Origin: Pyrenophora tritici-repentis
Taxonomy: Eukaryota > Ascomycota > Dothideomycetes > Pleosporales > Pleosporaceae
Direction of reading: 5' to 3'
NCBI RefSeq assembly: GCF_003171515.1
Contig: NC_089395.1
Span: forward strand, 2,993,013 to 3,057,012
Length of the DNA: 64,000 bases
Shown here: piece after piece, positions 1-10,078 of the stretch
Position numbering within the stretch: the first letter of the stretch is position 1
Layout of the letters: each line of letters opens with the position of its first letter
Notes under the pieces: model-generated
The model's input: only the letters and a program-made list of their open reading frames with translations
Database searches by the model: none
Told to the model about the DNA's origin: nothing
Program-made: the position numbers and the translations under genes

Positions 1-304
1 TTCTCAACACTACTTTATACTCTTACTTTTGACAGTTGTATCCCATTATATAAATAAATAGAGTAACAATCTATTAGATATTAACTCTTATTGTCAGATA
101 TTCACTCTCATCTGGAATACTGATGAAATAGGTAATTATGATGATAATATTGATGATTGATTGTGTCTTGGTTCTGTCTACGGTTGTGGGCACACCTAGG
201 GGGTGCCAAGCCTTCCTGTGATCCGATTGGCTCTCACAGATGCCGGGTCGCGCTAGTCTAACCCAGCGTCTGTACGCTCTTCTCTTCAACAGTGCTATTA
301 TCTG
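1..304. other. unassigned left margin, possible LTR debris
   Basis: No gene is visible. The first bases end in CTCAACA, which resembles an LTR terminus (compare the insert at 25637-25873), and the interval sits just upstream of decayed copia pol sequence. It may therefore be part of a 5' LTR or leader, but no matching partner LTR could be identified by eye. Confidence 0.3.
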
Positions 305-1400
305 ACAACAGGACGCCTACATTAACAAGGTTGCCGCTAAGTATAATATCACCTCTATTGGCCACCCTTCTAAGGTGCCTATGCTGGCGAACTATCTAGA
401 ACAGTCTCTAGAGGAGCCGAACACAGCTCGAACAAAGACCTATTAGGAGCTTGTGGGCTACCTTGCCTACCTAACACAGCATACCTAATCTAATCTGGCT
501 CGCGCTTATGTTATCTATGCATTATACTTGATTAATCCTAGTTAAGCACATGTTGAATCTGTGCGAAGAGTGTATGTGATGGGCTGGAGCCCAGTTGGTG
601 AACCCTCGATGATATCTCGGTCCGAACGACGCTCAGACCATCCGCACAGTCCATAGGCAGAAGGTTATTCCGAGCCGCCCTCCGAATAACCTTTAGCACG
701 AGATAGCTTGTAGTTCTCTTCCCCATCGAATACAACTTCAGTATACCTGTGCGATTGCTCCCTGAGCGTAGCCCCTTACAGTGTAGCGTTACATTCTTAA
801 GACAAAGTACTAAGCCCTATAGGCTTAAGCCGTTAATGAGGTAGAGATATAAGAGTACCTTACAGCACTATAGGACTATCGCAATCCTATCTTTTTTAGA
901 GCATCTAATGCCTCCTTTACTAACGACGTTAAGATACGCTAAAGCTCTTAAGGATACGTATTTCAGCTCTTTAGCATAACTGTTGACTGGAAGTTAACAC
1001 TCTAACGCACGGTCACGAAATCTACGACTAAAGCAGAGCTGCTCGCTCTATCACTCGCTAGATTAGAGATGGAGGAGTGGTGCCGCCTGTTCAAAGGACT
1101 ATTCTTAAAGCTCAACCAGACGCCTATCATCTAGTGCGACAATTAGCAGACTGTGGGCATAGTCACGAAGGAGCAGGACAAGCTTAGCACTAAGCTTAAA
1201 CACGTCGATATCCATCAGAACTGGGTCCGCCAGGAGGTCGAGGGGAACCGCCTCTACGTACACTAGAAGCCCACGAACCAGATGCCTGCTAACGGCATGA
1301 CGAAGATCCTTCCTCGACAGAAGTATACTGAGTTTGTGCAGCAACTACACTTAGTCGACATTCGTTCGAAGGTTCGTGAGATAGATAACAATGCCTGAGA
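305..1400 (+). pseudogene. decayed Ty1/copia pol remnant (end of reverse transcriptase and RNase H)
   Basis: Frame translations give a copia-type reverse transcriptase end at about 305-540 (QDAYI, then YxELVGYLAYL). About 885-1390 gives RNase H with SNASFTNDVK, TTKAELLALS and KLKHVDIHQNWVRQE. The frame is broken by many TAG and TAA codons where glutamine is expected, for example before CDN in the RNase H active-site region. This is the C-to-T pattern of repeat-induced point mutation. About 545-840 does not read as pol and may be a small insertion or an unrelated fragment. A G-rich run just before 1441 could be the polypurine tract before a 3' LTR. There is no intact coding capacity. The family assignment is secure from the motifs; the internal boundaries are approximate. 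Confidence 0.8.
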
Positions 1401-1860
1401 GGTTTATCTTTACGTCGTTAGACGACTACAAGATGAGGGGGTGTGTGACGGTTGTGAGGAGAAGCAGATCACGTGTTGGTAGTCTGGTGCTGCTTCCTTA
1501 CTTTATTGAACACCTCTTACCTCAGCTGTGTCATAGATATGCCATGTAAAATAGACCCTGCTGCTGCTTCTGGGAGCACAGCACGAACAACACAACACGA
1601 TAGCAGAATACATGAAATTACGTTCTACCGCAACAACAACTCAGGCCTACAACTCGAAGAAAGCGAGTACAACTCGATCTAAATAAGCGTTTTAGCAATG
1701 TTGAATCAATCAGAGCTGCGATAGCTGAATCGCAAGCTTCTACCGCTCAAAACACTACTAGTTCAGGTGGTAGATTAGCAGCTTTAACTGTAGCTGAAAA
1801 CACTATAGCTACGGTGGATTCTATGTGTATACAGTGACAATTATAGTAAACATATACGTT
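1401..1860. other. possible 3' LTR of the copia remnant and unassigned sequence
   Basis: A G-rich run (GAGGGGG) at about 1435-1441 is followed by TGTGTGACGG, the arrangement expected of a polypurine tract and an LTR start. No LTR end or target duplication could be found. Short open frames here have no recognisable product. Confidence 0.3.
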
Positions 1861-2690
1861 GTTGTTGAGCTTCAAAAATGAGATCGCGCGCCCAATTGGG
1901 GTGGGCCAAAACTAGGTTGGGCCAAAACTAGGTGGGCTAGCTTAGCTGCTTGTTTAGAAGTAAAGGAGCCTGTAGCATACTCCGCGTGCATTGGCCACAT
2001 TCGGAGCTTCTTGCGCTGTATTGTCGCAAGTTGCAAGTAAAAGTCGCGTCTGGTGGGATGCGCGTAGGTAAAGTCGCTCACAGAAGTGCCAATACCGGTA
2101 CTGGCGCTTTAGGGTGCCCACTTCCTAGACCTACAACGAGTGATGCGACTGCGTGACACAGCTGCATGCGGTCTGAAAGCACGTCTATGATATGCCTCAT
2201 GAGCTTCGAGAAGCGCGATCGGTGATGCACTCCGGGTTGGTCACGCTTAACGTGGAACAGCCCGTCTCGGGACCGAAAGTGCACGCGAGGCGCAAGGACG
2301 GCACGGACGGAAAGTGCATGCGACACCCTTTGATCCCCGTAGTACAAACACCGGACGTCGCGCAATTTACGTCCATGACTTAACGCAGGCACACCGGCGC
2401 GCTCGTATGCCAGCCTGCGCCACCAGTCAAGTTCTAGAAGGCCGGCTCGCCTTTCAAGTCGACAACAGCCAAATGTCAAAACCGTGTTTTGTTCCAGCCA
2501 AGCCATTCGCTCTTTCATGGCAAAGCGTTTCGCTCTGGCGGAAACACGTCAGCTCAGCTATGGTGCGCTATGGACTGATAACATGAGTCAATGCTACTAG
2601 GTGCCTACTTTACTACATGTTATCTGCAGTAGATTAGGTACTGCAACTGTATCCTCAAGTGCAATACAATCATTTCTTACTGTTGTCGGT
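1861..2690. other. unassigned GC-richer interval without a recognised gene
   Basis: The interval opens with a short direct repeat (GGGCCAAAACTAGG twice, about 1906-1931). A 146-codon open frame lies on the minus strand at 2078-2518, but its translation has no recognisable motif and it may be chance. The interval may include distal promoter sequence of the gene at 2772. Confidence 0.3.
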
Positions 2691-2771
2691 TGTCTTTGTC
2701 ACTAGGTCTTTTCAATTCCTTCTCACTCCACTAACGGGCAGGTATCCCAACAACCCTTCTTCTAATTACCC
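2691..2771 (+). promoter_or_regulatory. pyrimidine-rich leader before the IDO-reductase fusion gene
   Basis: The 80 bases before the proposed ATG are rich in CT stretches (CTTTTCAATTCCTTCTCACTCC, here given only as composition: mostly C and T), as is common at fungal transcription starts. The base just before the ATG is C (CCCATG). No TATA box is obvious. Confidence 0.35.
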
Positions 2772-5700
2772 ATGTCTTTGAGGTCAGAACAATGTCCAGT
2801 CTCCGGTATGGCTGGTGGTTATTGCCCAGCGGGGTCAGCTGCTGCTAGCAAGAGCGGAAGTCGGATGGGTCCCCGAGGGTGCACATTTTCTGGATTTGCC
2901 GCGCCTGGAGATGTGCATGCTGCGTTCGGAGTAATTGCAAATTCCATGCACTTGGAAATGCTGTTGCTGATGATAATAGATACCACAACATGCGAACGTT
3001 GAAGACTTCCTTCGACAAAGGTGGGCATGCCATCAATCCGAGCTAGGATGATTTTGTTAACCAATTTAGGGAACGTAAGGCGATCAACGAGCTGATCTAT
3101 TCGAACGTGCCTTCGATGGACGAGATCAAAGAGATTCAAAATGCCAAAGGCGTGAAGAGTCTTGACACCCTCAACATGAATGACCGAGATCTACTGGCAA
3201 TTGCGCTTGGTGCACCCGCTCGTCAAGTCATACTACGTGCGGAAGAAGTCGGCTCTGTGACAGGCTGGCGAGATGGCTACTTGAGCACCGAGTACGGCTT
3301 CCAACCTCCAGACACAAGCGAGGCTCCTGGTGCCCTACGCAACTCTCCAGGACGAGTATGGATGGATCTGTGTACAAGAATGCCTGGCTGCGTTGCTCGT
3401 GGTCGAGTGCGGGAATCAATCGCAGCATTACCAATCATCCAAGGAACGGTCGACACCATCCCAGACAAAGCTTTATGGGCAGCTCTGGTCGCCCTTGGCA
3501 TGCTTTGCTCTATCTACCGGTATGAAGAGCGACATGATGGCAATGAGGGCATCAACGTAGCTACGAAGCCTTTGAAACTGAAAGGTGTTCCTATATGCGA
3601 CGATCTTGGCGACGAGGTCAAAGGCATCCCTCGTAGCATCGGCCTTCCGTACGTTCAGATTTCCATTCGGATGGGTCGGTCTATTCCCCACCTCACGTTT
3701 TTCGACCAGTCGTCTTTCAATGTCGACTACGTCGACCCACTTTCGAAATATCCCTATGTCGGTCGCTTCGACAACACCAGGTTGCGATGGGGCATGTTCG
3801 GTGACAGCGCTGAGAATGCGTTCCTCAAAGGGTGCGCGGATACGTCGGCGAGCTTTCAGCATGGTCCTGATGCCATTGCGGCGTGTCAAGAACACGTTAT
3901 GAACCGTAACAACGAGGGGCTCCTTCGTGAACTCATTCGCTTGAAAGAGATCTTGGAACGAATGCCCACAGCCTTCAACACCATATCGCCCAACGATAGA
4001 TCTGGCGAGAACTATGTGTCTCCTACCGAGTGGGTACGCTGGGCTAAGTTCTCGGCGCCTCTGTCCAAACGTTGTCCAGCTACTTCCGGCCTACAATTTC
4101 CTCCGCAAGTCAATCCATCTATCTTAAAGCTCTTTACTAACACATTCAGGTACCTGGTCATGGATGCCTTCCTTGGTCGCAAACAGTATAACTCATTTCT
4201 TGGCGCCGAAGGTGTACATCTTCGAGCCTGGCTGCCGTCGAATCTCCGTGCTTTCATTGCTTCCATCGAGTATCATTATCAGATACCAGAATATGTGAAG
4301 GCATCTGGAGACCCCCGATTGATGGGTGTGCTCGATGGCGTGGTGGAGGCATACACTGGTGAGCGAGGCTTCATGGGTGTCCATCGGTACAAAGTGTTTG
4401 GTGTAAGTATGTTCTAACCAATACGTTGATCCGACTGACATCGAGAAGCTACTCGAGTGCGCCGGCAAGTCTGGTCGGACTGAGACAAATGGGGCTTCTG
4501 GAGCTGCTGACGCTATGAGACCCTGGGAGCAAACGCATGCAGAATTTTCCGAGGCTATGAAGGAACGTCTGGAGCCTTTCCGTGGACAACGTGATGTCGA
4601 ACCACACGAGATGCGTGGTACTTTCGAAGAATGCCGATACCGAGGCAGAATCCTGAGCAGGAACTTCGTCGACTCGGATCCCAAGCGCTCCATTGCGATG
4701 GTCACTTTAGACATCCAGGACACCGGCATCACCTTTCAGCCTGGCGACCGACTTGCTATCATGCCAATGAATAGCTGGACAGAGTGTGCGAAGGTTGCAG
4801 CTGCGCTAGGCCTTGATACTATGCTTGCAGATCCTGTCAGTCTGGACCGTATATGGACACGATACGCTGTTCATATGGGCGCCATCTCGCATACAGACAA
4901 GCCCCAGCTCAATGTCCTTGATATCCTACGCAAGGGTCATCTTGCGCCGATAACCAAGAAGCTTGCCACAAAGTTGCATACCCTGCTGCGAGCGTCATCG
5001 CATGCAGTGCTGCAGGTCCTAGCCACAGATGAATGGCCTGTACGAGCCTCACTCGGTGACTTACTTCAGGCAGCTGTGAAAGACACTTCGCCACGCATCT
5101 GGGACCAAGCATTCGACCTCTCTGGCAATCTGGTCTGGCTGGCAGAACTCATTTCTGTCGAGGTACCACGAACTTACAGCATCTCCAACTACTCTGACGA
5201 ACTTCTTCCTAGTACTGTAGACTTGGTATGTATTGTTCCCTTGGGATGACATCCAAAACTGACGTGTGTAGACAATATCCCGTTCGGAGTACGACCTCTG
5301 CCCCACGTTCGCAGGTACTGCCAAACATGTGCGGAACGGCGTTAGCAGTGGCTTCCTAAACCCGCCAGTAGCCGAAGAGATGGACGTACTCGATGACGAG
5401 GATATATTGATCGGCGTGTCGAGGCCTTTCTCATTTCAATTGCCACATGACGACACCTCGCCTGTTGCGCTCTTTGCAGGTGGCAGCGGCGTGGCACCTT
5501 TCCGCAGCTTCTGGCAAGCTCGTTGCGGCCAAGCATGGGGAAAAACTGTCTTATATCTCGGTGTACAGTCCCGGCAAAAGTTCTGTTATGAATCTGAGCT
5601 TCGTCAGTATGTCAACGAGGGACTGATAGAAGTGCATACGGCATTTTCGCGCGACACGAATGGCCTAGTGTACGATCCTGTTTCCAGAGACCTTGTGGAA

Positions 5701-7886
5701 AAGGAAATGCCTTCACGGTATATTGACGGGCTTATCGTGGAGCAAGGGCAGTCCATATGCGATCTCGTTATGTCAAAGGTAAGTTTTATGCTCCCAATCC
5801 CTGGAGTCTTTGCTAACGTGCTTGGATCATAGAAGCAAGGCGGCATCGGTGGCTACCTTTACGTATGCGGTTCAGTCGGAGTATTTGATTCAGTCATGTC
5901 CGGCATTCGCCAAGCGCTCTACAATCATCGATCGCCTACTATGGAAACTGTGGAGACCATATTGAACACTGCATTTGCCGAGCGACGCTTTATGCTCGAC
6001 GTCTTTATGACCCCAAGACCTCTACCTTGCAACCAACCTACGATATCGCTTTCACAGCTAGCTCTTCACACCGGTCATATCAACGGTTCGCGCGTATGGA
6101 TCGGAGTGCATGGTAAAGTGTATGACGTGTAAGTGTACTGTCCACTCACCCAATGGCTCACGCATACTAAGACCGTCGCAGCACCGACTTTTGCGCAATG
6201 CACCCAGGCGGTACCAATATCATCAAATCCAACGGCGGCGTAGACTGCACCAAATCTTTCGATTTGTTGGCCCATACCAACAATCCCGAAGTCTCGTCTC
6301 TCTTGACCAAGTACTACATTGGAGAAATGACCCCGAAGCCCGCTTTTCAATCCGAGGAGATTGGCATGCTTTACGATCTATGGAAGGGTTATCTTCGTGT
6401 CGCAACTGAACAAGTGGTCGCGTCGAACTTCGAGGTTGGCATGATCACAGAGTCGTCGCTCGTGTGGTTCCAGGGTGACCTCTTCAACATGGGAGGTGTG
6501 CGCAGATTCTACCACTACCAGTCTCGCCTATTAGATGGTGGTTTTTCTACTCTCTTTGGAGCAAAACTGCAAGAGCTCTACCTCAAGATCTCATTCACTC
6601 TCGCCAATGTTTCTTCTGCCAACACCAAGTTATCCGACGTCCTTGGTGTAATCGCCCGCGCCAAAGGCTCCCATGATGCTGTCACGGCGTGCAACGAGAT
6701 TTCTCAAATCGGCCAATTCACCTGCGACAGTGAATCTGCTCGTCATCATGAGAAAGGTATCATCGCATATGCGCAGCGGTCTGTCCGATACGACATGGAG
6801 TTTCTCGAGGCTATTAGGGAAGAAGCTTGTACTGGCATGGATGCTTTTGACAGTATTATGGAGCTCGATGCTCTATCCAATTCCGAACGCGTCACTGCAC
6901 TTTCCACGTTTCTCATGCAAGTACTCGAAAGGATGGCGAATCGCCTTGAAGGCTTTTACGCCAAGCTCGCCCGTCACTCCGTGTTCCAACCCGATATGGA
7001 GAGAAACCCGGCTCGTGCTCGATGGAACATTCTGAAACGAAAGGTTTGGGACGGTTCCTTCTTTATTCTAGCCCGCGAAGCATCCATTCAGCCGGCTGCT
7101 AGAAATCCCACCAACGGTGTCGATTTCGACCGTGTCGTATCACAGATCGAGATGAATCTGAGCAAATCTTCACCGATGACGCCACGGACCATGGGGCTCA
7201 ACGAGCAGCATGCCGCTCGTGCGATGAGCACTGCAAGCGGTACCCCTGCGTACGAACAGCACACGCAAAGTAACGCTCTCAAGGCGATGTCGACTTTCAT
7301 TGACACCAACAAAAAGGCCATTCGGCGTTTGAGTAAACTACCGCAAGCTATCGATCTGCGGCAATTAATGCAAGCCTATGGATCGCTACCACAGGGTAAT
7401 CATGCTCTGCCAACGCCACCGTCAAGTCGATCGCCATCGTTATCGTCATCTATGAGATATTCAATGGGACGCCGAAGATCCAGGACGCTCAATGACACGC
7501 CGCAGCTGTTGCAACGTCGTGACACTGCTATGTCTGACTGGGCTCGTTCAAACTCAGGTGCATCGGCTCATCCGTCACCAACTGCCGCTATGTCAGCATT
7601 GATGACCAAGATGAACACTCGCACAAAATCCATAAACTCACCAGTCGATCGAAGTCCCGATCATGGTGATCAGGATCGAGCGCGGTCAATGCAAGCGTTT
7701 TCTCTGCAGAGGCCGGATAGAATGAGTGGTCTAGGAATTACAGGATCTGACCATGGAGCTGGTAGTCGTATGGATGGCATGCATGCGCGTTCTAAGAGTA
7801 CCACTAGTAATCTGAAGGCGTTTCGACTGCAAGCAAGTACTATGGCTGGTGGCATGAACCGGAGAAGCGATATAGGGCGAACATGA
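2772..7886 (+). CDS. IDO-like haem dioxygenase / FAD-NADPH reductase / cytochrome b5 fusion
   Basis: Predicted multidomain haem-flavin oxidoreductase. Exons used: 2772-2930, 3047-4402, 4446-5225, 5272-5778, 5833-6128, 6182-7886, giving 1600 residues. Introns follow GT..AG with CTAAC-like branch points. Residues 1-53 carry CP dipeptides (QCPVSG, YCPAG) that could be haem-responsive motifs. Residues about 60-520 read as an IDO superfamily fold: RSIGLPYVQ, SAENAFLKG, a helix around RLKEILERMP, QYNSFLGAEG, and GERGFMGVHRYKVFG containing the likely proximal haem histidine. Residues about 530-1030 are a ferredoxin-NADP reductase type module: RTYSISNYS for FAD, AGGSGVAPFR and YVCGS for NADPH. No FMN flavodoxin domain is seen. 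Residues about 1030-1085 are cytochrome b5 (MHPGG, second ligand AHT). The rest is a helical region and a Ser-rich, probably disordered tail. Haem reduction from NADPH within one chain is inferred. The first intron is ambiguous: a 49 nt alternative (2931-2979) adds protein-like sequence but then needs a one-base frameshift near 3046. Confidence 0.8.
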
Positions 7887-8105
7887 ACGGACTTGAAGCT
7901 TCCATAGTTGCAAATGCTTAGTCAAATTTCCTCTTGGGATCGTTCCACATCCTTGAAGTATGCTTGAAATGGTCTAAAAGGATCACTAGTGGATTATCTG
8001 GCTCAACAAACTCTTGATGGTGGTTTAAGACTTACCGATCAGCAGAGATGGCAACTATCAAGACGGCTTTTCAAGCTGGCTTGATCGGCTTGATTGTTGA
8101 AGCCT
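7887..8105 (+). other. 3' flank of the fusion gene, no gene seen
   Basis: About 220 bases after the stop codon hold no recognisable coding sequence or repeat. They probably contain the 3' UTR. The pogo remnant begins after this. Confidence 0.4.
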
Positions 8106-8675
8106 TTAGGGGCTTAGTTATCACTGCGCGCATAACGTGCCCGTGCGCGAGACGCCCGGATTCGCGAGACGCCCCGCCGAACACCAAATTGTGAAATCAA
8201 CACTAACTTCAACGCGTCATAACTCTACCAATATGGACCCAATCCAAGCTGCAATTGCAGCATTTGAATCGCGAGAGCTAGGAGAACAAACCTCGTATAC
8301 AAAAATTGCAGCTAAGTACAACATTGATCGATCAACACTTAGCCGAAGACACCAGGGCTCTTAAGCACCACAACAAGCCCGTACACTCTAGAAGCTAGTA
8401 CTTAATCCACAACAAGAGCTAGAGCTTGTGAGATATATAAAAACGCTCACAGAGAGAGGCCTTCCTCCTACGCGAGAGATAATCAGGAATTTCTCATCAG
8501 AAGTAGCCCATCAGCAGCTTAGCGAGAGCTAGGTTACTCGCTTTATCAATAGACATGTCAGATTGAGGCGAGGTTTTGCTCCATGATCGAGCCGATGGTG
8601 GTTGGGGAAGGACATAAGACCCCCAAACCAGGGCTAGCGCCGGGACTTAGCACTGCCAAGCCCGAGGCGAGGCCA

Positions 8676-8683
8676 CCTCCCAC
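8676..8683. repeat. left target-site duplication of the hAT-H3 element
   Basis: CCTCCCAC, identical to 14524-14531. This 8 bp length is diagnostic of hAT insertion. Confidence 0.95.
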
Positions 8684-8995
8684 TACGCTGGCAAATGGGT
8701 CGGGGTGTGGTTGGGGTTGGGTTAGAAATTTTGCGACCCCAACCCAGCCCCAACCCATTTGTCAGCGCCAAGCTTAGGGTTGGGTTGGGGTTGGGTTGGG
8801 GTCGCACGGACCATGGGTTAGGGTTGGGTTATAGTAAAAAAATTGCAAGATGTATAATATAGATTTCAATAAAAGAAAAGTTTATATAGTATCACAGTAG
8901 ATTAACACAGTGTAGCATTAACTAGTTTCATTTATAATATACAGAGGCTTCGCCAGCTAGCATTTAAGCAAGTGTATCTAGATATATCTTATAAT
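8684..8995. repeat. left subterminal region with G-rich GGGTTGGGG repeats
   Basis: After the terminal inverted repeat come several GGTTGGGGTTGGG-type units up to about 8830, mirrored as CCCAACCCC units at 14380-14515. Such subterminal repeats are the usual binding sites of hAT transposases. The remaining stretch to 8995 is AT-rich with no gene. Confidence 0.8.
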
Positions 8996-9568
8996 CTAGA
9001 GAAAAGCTAGTAACTCGCGCGCAAAGTAGCGCCTAGCCAATTGAGAATCCTTCTCTTGAATAGTAACCCTCTTTGCGTGAATAGCATTGATGTTGCAGTC
9101 TATAAAAGTTATTAAATGAAAAATAGTATAGGGTAGATAGACTATACCCTCAAAATAACCAACTAAGAAAGCTTCTGTAGCTTCCTGAAGAGCTTCGATT
9201 GCAGATCGTTGAAAGCGGATATCGGCCTTGTGCACCTGTGCAAATTCGCGCACTACGCGGGAAAAGGGGAGTTTTCGCAAGAGTAGTTCAAAACCTCTCT
9301 GGTATCTCTTGATTTCCCGTAATGCGACAGCTAAGCTAAATTAGAAAATAGCTGTGATAAACGACTGTGATAACCTACTGCCGGCCTTAAACTTGCGCTT
9401 CTTCTTAACAGCTACAGGTGCCTTTCGCGTAGACTTTCCTGCTACTTGACGTCTAGCCTTACTAGCAAGGGCCTTCTGAGCCGGCTTGCCGCCAGTAACT
9501 GTCTTGCCATCAGGACCACCCCGGCCGGCTTTACCGGTGACCTTAGGCCGTGGTTTTGTCCTTGCCAT
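8996..9568 (-). CDS. transposon-encoded histone H3-like protein
   Basis: Exons on the minus strand are 9379-9568, 9148-9330 and 8996-9099 (introns of 48 nt each), giving 158 residues. The core follows H3 closely: [70 protein letters not shown]. Loop 1 has the same length as canonical H3, which argues against a CENP-A-type variant. The tail begins ARTK like H3 but is about 18 residues longer. It keeps an ALASKARR segment but has no ARKS motif, the context of methylated K9 and K27 in H3 (SKARRQV stands where SKAARKS is expected). The C-terminus has [10 protein letters not shown] in place of the usual short end. The gene is divergent from the acidic-protein gene. Its product presumably enters nucleosomes at or near the element; what it achieves there is not known. 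The fold assignment is very secure. Confidence 0.93.
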
Positions 9569-10078
9569 TGCGTAGTAGAGTAGATGATGAACGTAGGCGA
9601 CGTATGTGATTGATTACTGTGATAAATGTGGTCGACAATTAAGAAAGTAGTAGGCTGAAAGAGTTAGGTAGCTGGAAAGTTTGGGCGACGGCAATTTCCC
9701 GATTTCCGCACTAGTAAAGGCAGCAGCGCACGGACTGCATGACGTAATTTGCTGTTTCACGATCGCATACAACCATTTCTGTTGCAAAATCAGTAGCGAG
9801 CATATCATACAAACGTGTTAAACTGCTGTGATAAACGCCGAGCTCGCGCATGCGTGCAGCCCAAAAATGAAGGAATCATCGATGTGTTGATCATTTTGGG
9901 TAATTTCCGCGTTTTCGCGCTAGCGCAGGCAGCAGCGCACGGACCATTTCTAGGTGAGCATAATGCTGTCTACCCATTTCTCCAGCCCCTGACGCCCAGT
10001 AACTTCCAACACCTAATAACTCTCTCTACTACATTGAAAACACCCCATTTACAACAGCGCATTATCACAGTCCCCGCC
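9569..10078. promoter_or_regulatory. divergent promoter between the H3-like and acidic-protein genes
   Basis: About 510 bp between two divergent start codons. It contains a direct repeat (AATTTCC, then GGCAGCAGCGCACGGAC, at about 9691-9739 and 9901-9944). It also holds three copies of the paired TTATCACAG-like block (9605-9625, 9814-9834, 10049-10070). The block at 9605-9625 could belong to a 5' UTR intron of the H3-like gene, as the same block marks introns elsewhere in the element. Shared control of the two genes is inferred. Confidence 0.6.

Noticed and set aside
2078..2518. 146-codon minus-strand gene
   Set aside because: No motif, no sensible promoter context, and overlapping open frames on the other strand of similar quality.
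4446..6128. Complete cytochrome P450 reductase or nitric oxide synthase reductase
   Set aside because: There is no FMN flavodoxin domain before the FAD domain, and the N-terminal haem domain has IDO rather than P450 or NOS motifs.
8690..8830. Interstitial telomere
   Set aside because: The repeats are GGGTTGGGG variants confined to both ends of the hAT element in mirrored orientation, so they are subterminal transposon repeats.
8996..9568. CENP-A-type centromeric histone
   Set aside because: Loop 1 between AQ and the FQ of helix 2 has the canonical H3 length, and the core is closer to H3 than to centromeric variants. A long tail alone is not enough.
9614..9808. Small minus-strand ORF upstream of the H3-like gene
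   Set aside because: It overlaps the divergent promoter and its duplicated module, and has no recognisable product.
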